Part shown: piece by piece, positions 57,661 to 64,000 of the stretch
Layout: every line of letters starts with the position of its first letter
Numbering within the stretch: position 1 is the first letter of the stretch
Source of the DNA: Humulus lupulus
Taxonomy: Eukaryota; Streptophyta; Magnoliopsida; Rosales; Cannabaceae
Assembly: GCF_963169125.1 (NCBI RefSeq)
Contig: NC_084793.1
Coordinates: 214,546,652 to 214,610,651 of the forward strand
Direction: 5' to 3'
Length of the DNA: 64,000 nucleotides
The notes under the pieces: generated by a model
What the model was told of the DNA's origin: nothing
The model's input: only the letters and a program-made list of their open reading frames with translations
Database searches by the model: none
Position numbers and translations under genes: made by a program

Positions 57661-60600
57661 ATTCTTCTTCAAGAAAACAAAAAGAGAAGAGGTCGGGAGG
57701 AGTTACCCTTCTCCTTTGGTGGGTCTACTAGTACTTGGAGTTAGATTTTATTACACAAATACAACATTATTTGAATGGGTTGCTGCAAAAGTTCATGATT
57801 TTTTGGTTAAATTTAACTTATATTTTTTTTAAGGTGAAACTCTTTTTTGTAATTAATAAATATATGGGTCTAGTTTAATATTATTGAAAATATAAGGGGA
57901 TGTTGGTTATAAAAGTTCCCAATCATTTTAAAAATCTGTGATTGTGATTAAGTATGAAATTTTTTTGGTGGAAAAAATATTCAATGTGAAGTTCTGTTAG
58001 TTTCGTAAAACTAATTTGGTAGACATGTGACGGATTATGATTGATCTATTTATAATTTAAAAAAAAAATTTTAATTGATTTTAAAATAGAAAAACCTAAT
58101 TAAAATATATTTAAATTTTATAAAAGATCAAAAAATAATAATTAAATCAATTAAAAATTAAAATCAATTTAAAAATTTCATCTAAATTAATTTTAAGATA
58201 GAAAAAAATTAATAAAATTGTAATTTAAAATTAAAAAAATACATATATCATTTGAGAATAAATACTATTTTGGCTCTATATATTGCTAAAATTATCAATC
58301 GGACCATCTATTTTGTCAAATGACAATTTAGACTATCTATTTTACAAAACAGAACAAAATAATTCACTAGACCAGATCTGGTTCAAAATATTTTTCAAAG
58401 CCATTATACCGATTATACCAAAACTGACAAACATATCAAATTATGATCAACAATCGAAATTTTCATCCAAAATCAATACCCAACATCCCAAATATTTGTC
58501 TAACTTTTATTCAAACAAAAATTTACTCAAATTTATAAAGCATAATCACAAATCTTCAATAAAAAAAAATAAACCCAATTTTAAGAACAATATGAACACA
58601 ATTACACATCTGACATCCAGAGATTTTCAAAATCACATTCTAGCTTTGAAAAATCCCCCATTGCTAAAGCCTTTTGTTCTTGTCAAACCACCCTATCGTT
58701 GAAGTTCTTCTTTGTCAAACAAACCCCGCACGAAGACCCATTGCAATCCTCAGTCAAGCCCAGTCCACGACAGCTAATCTAATAATGAAACCACAACGAC
58801 ATCAACCCAGATCAAAGCTCCGTCCCTTGCCATCGCCTGTAGCCGGTTGAAGTCGAAGCCCTTTGCGTCGCTGCCCCTTGCCATCGCTAGTCGCTGGTCT
58901 CCGAAGCTCCGCCGAGAAGTAACCCAGATCTTGACATCCTCTCGTCGCAGCAACCCAGATCCGAGAGCCTCCCTCTCACACGTGCCATATCTGACAGCCT
59001 CTACCTTGCCCCAAGGTTGCCATGGATGGTGATGGAAGAAGAAGAAGTTGAAGATGCGTGGGTGAAGAAGATGTTGCGGGTGGAGTGATGGACACGGGGC
59101 GGGAAATGCTCACTCGTGCCCATCCCGATTTATATTTTTAACTCTAAATATTACACAATATTTATTATTTAAAATATTAAATATTATTTTAAATAAAATT
59201 TAAAATATTAAACAAGTTACTACTATACTACAATAACAAATAAAGAAATATATAAAATATTACAAAAATATATAAAAATTTAAACGGGACCCCGTCGAGG
59301 CGGGGAATGCTATCCCTGCATCCGCCTCATTTAACATTCAGAGATTCAAAGTCATCCTCGTCCCGTTCCCCATTTAGAAGGGGATTCCCCGTCCCATTAA
59401 GGGCCTCGCAGGATCCCGCCCGTGTCCATAGGGAAAATGTGCATCACTAGGTGGAGATATAATATAATATAACTTTTAATTTAATATATGTTCAAATTAA
59501 ATCACATTTACTTTTATATCTTTCTTTAAAAAAAAATCACATTTACTTTTTTATTTTATTTTTTGATAAGTTAATTATTTGATTATTTTTAATTGATTTA
59601 ATTATTATTTTTTAAAATTTAAATGATTTTTTTTATAAAAACTATGAATTGTACCAATTATAATATGCCACATGTCCACCAAATTAGCCTTTACCATATC
59701 TATTAGAGTGAGTACAACTAGAGACAAACAGAACTTTGAGTACTTTTTTCGCACACAAAAAAAAATTGAGTATTTAATCACAAATTTTAAAAAATATTGA
59801 GTACTTTTGCCACCAATATCCAAAATATAAGAATATAAATTAGATATTTAAATAAAATAATATTTACCTTAAATTATATTAAAATATTTTAATTCAAAAC
59901 ATGTCTCATGATTTTTTTTATTTGTTATTTTTCCTTTATTATTTATTACTAAGTCTCCTTTATTTTTATTTTCCTTATTAAGGAACTAATCCTGTATTTT
60001 TATGATGAGGGATTAGACTTTTTTTTTTTACCAATGAAGGATTAGACTTAAATTCCTAATTTTAATAAGAGGATTTTATTATACATCTAGAAAAATAGAA
60101 ATGTATACATATATTATTTATTTGTCCTTGGTGCTGTAGGTAGTGAGGGTTTGAATTTCCAAGTCTTTCAACTGTATAATGGAGGTCAATATATTACTAC
60201 AACCACTAGGGCATAAGTTAACCAACTTTTTAAAAATCTTCTGGCCAAGGATTCTTCTCAAGTTACATCCAAAACCCTAGTGAACCAAATTGAAGCATTA
60301 ATTTGTCTGTGTCAACTCATATCTACCTAAACATTCAACATAACATTTTTAGTGAATGAATCTGTCTCAACTAGTGTGTGTCCTTTTTGACATATATACA
60401 TATATTTATATTCCAAAATGTTAAATTTAGATATTTTTTTTGCAAGTTGGGATTGTAGAATTTGTAGTTGTAGACTTGGTGTTCCAATGGCTCCAAAACA
60501 TTTCGTTTGTATCAGGTCCCCCAAATCTGTCAACATTTCAGGATTTCCTTCTTCAACTATAAGTATTAAATGGACTTAAAAAGATAACATATAAAGGTAG

Positions 60601-61239
60601 GCAATATTTTATAGGTGCCTTCTTTATGGTTGAAATGTTAAGATAAATAAGCCTAGAAATTTGAAGTTTTGCAATGACCAAATGAAAAAGTCAGCTTTAA
60701 AAATAATAATAAAGAAGTCATAGACTAGCAAATGAGCAATAAATTACTTTTCCCGTAACAAATCTTTATTCAAATTAAATATTTAGACCAACCTAATTAT
60801 CAAACATACTTAAGTTGATTTTCCCTTCTGCTTTAATAATACCATTTAACTTGATTTAGTTTGACGGTGAACAAGTTTGTCTATTTTAGAAGAACAAGTA
60901 CCCCTCTCTTTCAACAAGAAATAAAAAATTCAATCGTAGAATGCAATCATTCTAGGGATTATACTACTAATATATTTTACTAAAATATCACTTTAGACCT
61001 CTCTATTTTTAATTATTATAATCTAACTCTATTAGCAAAGAGAAATTCTATAAATCACGATTGAAAAAAACTGACCGATCCTAGTTGTCCAAAATTAATT
61101 AATTTTTTTACTTGTGCAAATCTAAAACCCAATAATGAGAGCACAAGTGGATCGTCCCGAAATTCTATTTGGGATGTATAGAAGTGCTCAGTTACAAAAT
61201 AGTAGAAAAAAACACTTTCACGACACTTGTTTCTTTTGT
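57661..61239. other. Gene-poor A+T-rich stretch
   Basis: No host gene, RNA gene or transposon protein could be supported. The main feature is a G+C-rich patch at about 58700-59460 that may belong to a nonautonomous DNA element (59088-59429). Confidence 0.55.
59088..59429. repeat. Short inverted-repeat unit with G+C-rich ends
   Basis: ATGGACACGGGGCGGGA at 59088-59104 is matched by the reverse complement of 59414-59429 (ATGGACACGGGCGGGA). Between them are G+C-rich blocks (GACCCCGTCGAGGCGGGG, CCCCGTCCC) and A+T-rich sequence. It looks like a small nonautonomous DNA element; family unknown. Confidence 0.4.
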
Positions 61240-61248
61240 TATATTTTT

Positions 61249-61751
61249 GGCTATTTATGTTTTTTACCCCCAACTATTATATATGCATAACGTGCTCCCC
61301 GAATTTTTTAGGCAGTTAAAAAATCCCCCCGATCTATTCACAGTCATGTAAATTAAGACTTCCGTCCAATTCCGTTCATTTTTTGTAACAGGAGAATGAT
61401 GTTCAAGATTGAAAACTTTGTTTGGGCATGTGTAATGTTAACTAATCATGTAAACTTTGTTATAAGAGTGAAAATAAATAAATAAATATATATATATAAA
61501 TTTATATGTAGAGAGGGATTGTTAATTAATTATTTAATTCTTTTTGTACACTTTAGAGTCCCGCGTGTCATCCTAAATTATGTAAAAAACAGGCCACATC
61601 ATCCTCCCGTTACAAAAAATGAACGGAATTGGACAGAAGTCCTAATTTACATGACTGTGAATAGATCGAGGGGATTTTTTAACTGCCTGAAAAATTCGGG
61701 GGGTACGATATGCATATGTAATAATTCGGGGGGTAAAAATCCAAAATAGCC
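61249..61751. mobile_element. Mutator-type MITE with 9-base target duplication
   Basis: The ends start GGCTATTT, and TIRs of about 160 bases share GGCAGTTAAAAAATCC, GATCTATTCACAGTCATG and CCAATTCCGTTCATTTTTTG. TATATTTTT flanks both sides (61240-61248, 61752-61760). A 9-base duplication with long TIRs is the Mutator pattern. The 503-base element has no ORF of its own. Confidence 0.85.
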
Positions 61752-61929
61752 TATATTTTTTTATATTGACTTGACCAAAATATTTTTATTGTTGAATCAT
61801 CAAATGGTTAAAAATGATTACTTGAACCCAAATTTGATTAAATTATTTTTAAATATAACAAAAATATACTTATTGGATGAATGAATTTAGTAAAATATAA
61901 ATACCAATAATTAAATCATTTATATTTGA

Positions 61930-62783
61930 GATATTTGCGGCAATAATACCTATGTAGTTAATTTTGTTACACTTAAATGCTTATGTAAAATTTTTGGCAG
62001 CAATAATGCCTACCGTTAATGTTTTGGTGCAGCCGTTGGTTCCTGAGCCATTATGGGTATACATGGTACACGTGGCACAACCCGATTGGGTTAAATTATT
62101 AAAATTTAAAACAAAAACAATTAATGTTTTTGTTTTCTAATTTAAAAAAAAAACTAAGCATTAAAAATATAACAAAAAAAATTGATTGTCTTAATAACAA
62201 GTTCTAAAACTAATCTAAAACCAAAAAATCTAAAAATTCCATACCCAGAAAAACGATTGAAGCTTTCCCGACGATCGAAGAGACGACGACAGGAGCACGG
62301 AAGAGACGATGACGACTTTGCCTCCACAATGCCGACCATTCGACAACCGGAGGAACAACCACCCGACTACGGTGAGTTCTTTTCTTTTGTACAGAACCTG
62401 TTGATTGGGTTTCATTTCTTCTCAAAGTGTTTTTACAATTTTTTGGGGAGAATGATAATGATACTCTATATAGAGCAGTTTGGGTGTCGGTTTTCAAATT
62501 TTTTGGGGGTGAGAGTTTTGTTGATTTACAGTAGGTGGTATTATTAAATTTGGGTAAAATTGTTGTTGGGAAGCATGTGCATACAATTGACAGAGTGTGG
62601 TCCATTGAAATATATGCTTTGTTTATTGAGGGAATCTTAGTTGTTGTGGTCCATGGTTCAATCGTGTGGTGGACTATGTTGCTCTTCAAGTGTGTGAGCT
62701 ATATTGTGTTTTGGTTTGTGTGTGTGTGAAGTGTTGACATAGTAGTTTTTATTTCTGTTGACTACGGCAGTATTCTAAACTAG
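61930..62783 (+). other. Possible MULE 5' end and leader
   Basis: The stretch opens with two near-direct repeats of GGCRGCAATAATRCCTA (about 61938 and 61997) followed by a CACGTGGCA motif, features often seen in plant MULE ends. A short exon-like segment (ATG 62329, donor G|GTGAGT at 62372) precedes a T-rich region that may be an intron. The acceptor to the transposase frame could not be resolved. Confidence 0.35.
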
Positions 62784-64000
62784 AGTTGTCTTTATTTAAC
62801 ATATGGTCGTACTAATATCTTCACTATTGCAATACACCATGGGGGAAGCTGGTTTACTCCATTCGGAAATAGAAGATATGAAGGAGGTAAAGTTGATTAT
62901 GTTGATTGGGTGGATACTGATTACTTCACTAGGATGGAATTTGATGGAATGGCCTTGGACTTAGGACATAAACTTCTAGTGAGTTTTATGTACAAACCAG
63001 TAGGAAAGGTGCTTAATATGGGCTTCATGGTGGTAGGGGATAAGGAGATCCTAAGAATTGTAGAGGATATTGAGAGGAATCGGGCTACAAAGACTGACAT
63101 ATATATTGTTTTTCCTGAAACAGTTCGACCTTTAGATTGGAAGGAAGATTTAGAAGTTGTTAAACATGTCCCTTCTACCACTTTACCTCCTCTGAAAAGA
63201 TATATTATAGAGGAACTGCCAGATGATTGTAATGTCCCTACAGATGTTGTTGATATCCCTGTTGATGCAACCATTGATGGGGAACAAGAAGAGTTTGATG
63301 TTGATCAATATTTAGAGGAATTTCAGGATGCTGACTTTGATGAACCTGATAAAGTGGAATATGAAGAAGAGTTTGACTACATGGATTATGAAAGTGATAT
63401 GGAGAACCAAATACCAGAGGTGGTTGTGCGTTCAGATTCAGAGGATGATATTGGTGATGTGAGGGAAGATACAGTTGAGGAGAACCAAGAACCGGTTCAG
63501 AGTGACAGAAATGGGAAACGAAAGCAAGCTGATGTGAGGGAAATACAGCTGAGGAGAGCCAAGACAAAGTTCAGCGTGACAGAAAAGGGAAAGGAAAGCA
63601 AACTGGCTGTAGTAGAAGAGAGAATGATGAAGATTTCATATTGGAGGAGGAAGAATTTGAGCAAGATGTTGAAGCTGAAATAGAGATGGGTACACAGTCT
63701 GACCCTAGGAGGTGGTGGCGATCAGTTTCAGATTTTTGTACTCAAAATGTTGATGATGGAGACTCAGATGGTATATGTTCTGAGGAGGAGTTACACGAAT
63801 TGAAGTCAGATGATGAGTTTGATGCTGGTAAAAATTCCAAAGAATTCAACCCGAAAACCAAAATGCAAAACTTCCAATTTGTTCTTGGCATGGAATTTTC
63901 CACTGTTACAATTTTAAGGAATGCAATAAGGGAATACTTTATTGAAGGTGATCGAGAATATGTATTTATTGCCAATGATTCAAATAGAGTTAGAGTTAAG
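62784..64000 (+). pseudogene. MURA-like (MuDR) transposase, 5' part, frameshifted
   Basis: The frame opens after a TAG at 62781-62783, upstream of the first usable start in the track. The N-terminus reads FTIAIHHGGSW, RRYEGGKVDYVDWVD and DYFTRMEF, a PB1-like region typical of plant MuDR transposases. A long acidic linker follows (VDQYLEEFQDADFDEPDK). A 75-base tandem duplication at 63456-63604 carries a one-base loss near 63543 in its second copy, which ends the frame at 63683. The shifted frame continues through DEDFILEEEEFEQDVEAEIE and SDFCTQNVDDGDSDG to FVLGMEFSTVTILRNAIREY and YVFIANDSNRVRVK, the start of the MuDR DNA-binding domain (PF03108). The catalytic domain lies beyond the window. 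Confidence 0.8.

Noticed and set aside
58283..58702. 139-codon plus-strand ORF
   Set aside because: Lys/Asn/Ile-rich sequence with no motif, in A+T-rich DNA next to repeat-like sequence; likely chance.
58700..59080. G+C-rich, Ser/Pro/Arg-rich stretch that might be a host exon
   Set aside because: Frames are short and broken and there is no neighbour exon; it looks like part of a dispersed nonautonomous element.
60120..60215. SINE-like or tRNA-like boxes around GGGTTTGAATTTCC
   Set aside because: Only a weak B-box resemblance; no A box, tail or target duplication could be defined.
62210..62689. 159-codon minus-strand ORF
   Set aside because: Antisense to the MULE leader, with no motif; most likely a shadow.

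Overview
The window is intergenic DNA from a plant nuclear genome, probably a eudicot. It is A+T-rich, contains no recognisable host gene, and is built almost entirely from nested, decaying transposable elements. The plant signature comes from Ty3/gypsy elements of the Tat lineage (gag-pol with an extra archaeal-type RNase H and an antisense gene between pol and the 3' LTR), long solo LTRs beginning TGTAAC, an L1-type LINE with a DUF4283 ORF1, and a MuDR-type transposase.

Layout. (1) 1-8915: element A, a Tat-like element on the minus strand whose 3' end lies beyond the window start. (2) 8916-10082: A+T-rich spacer. (3) 10083-51783: element B, a second minus-strand Tat-like element bounded by TATAT target duplications. 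It was later hit by solo LTRs at 12634-18018, 18436-21027, 27184-29451 and 30178-32035, and by element C. (4) 33749-51466: element C, a third minus-strand Tat-like element, inserted in the 5' LTR of B with a GGTTA duplication and itself hit by solo LTRs at 36610-40662 and 46037-47892. (5) 51819-52175: a hairpin MITE. (6) 52727-57583: a LINE with both ORFs open, inside an older MITE-like repeat (52541-57656). (7) 57657-61248: A+T-rich sequence with one G+C-rich patch. (8) 61249-61751: a Mutator-type MITE with a 9-bp duplication. (9) About 61930 to the end: the 5' part of a MULE with a frameshifted MURA-like transposase.

The Tat-like elements carry two opposed transcription units. LTR TATA boxes on the minus strand drive gag-protease-RT-RNase H-aRNH-integrase. 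A separate TATA box just inside the 3' LTR on the plus strand fronts a multi-exon antisense gene with a PF04195-like domain and a coiled-coil tail, which converges on the end of pol. Its introns are phase-consistent in element C, and the related structure is visible in A and B. All gag-pol and antisense copies are broken by stops, frameshifts and deletions; many antisense stops look like CAG to TAG changes. The LINE is the only element here whose coding capacity appears whole.

All reading was by eye. Family calls rest on visible motifs and gene order, not on database searches.
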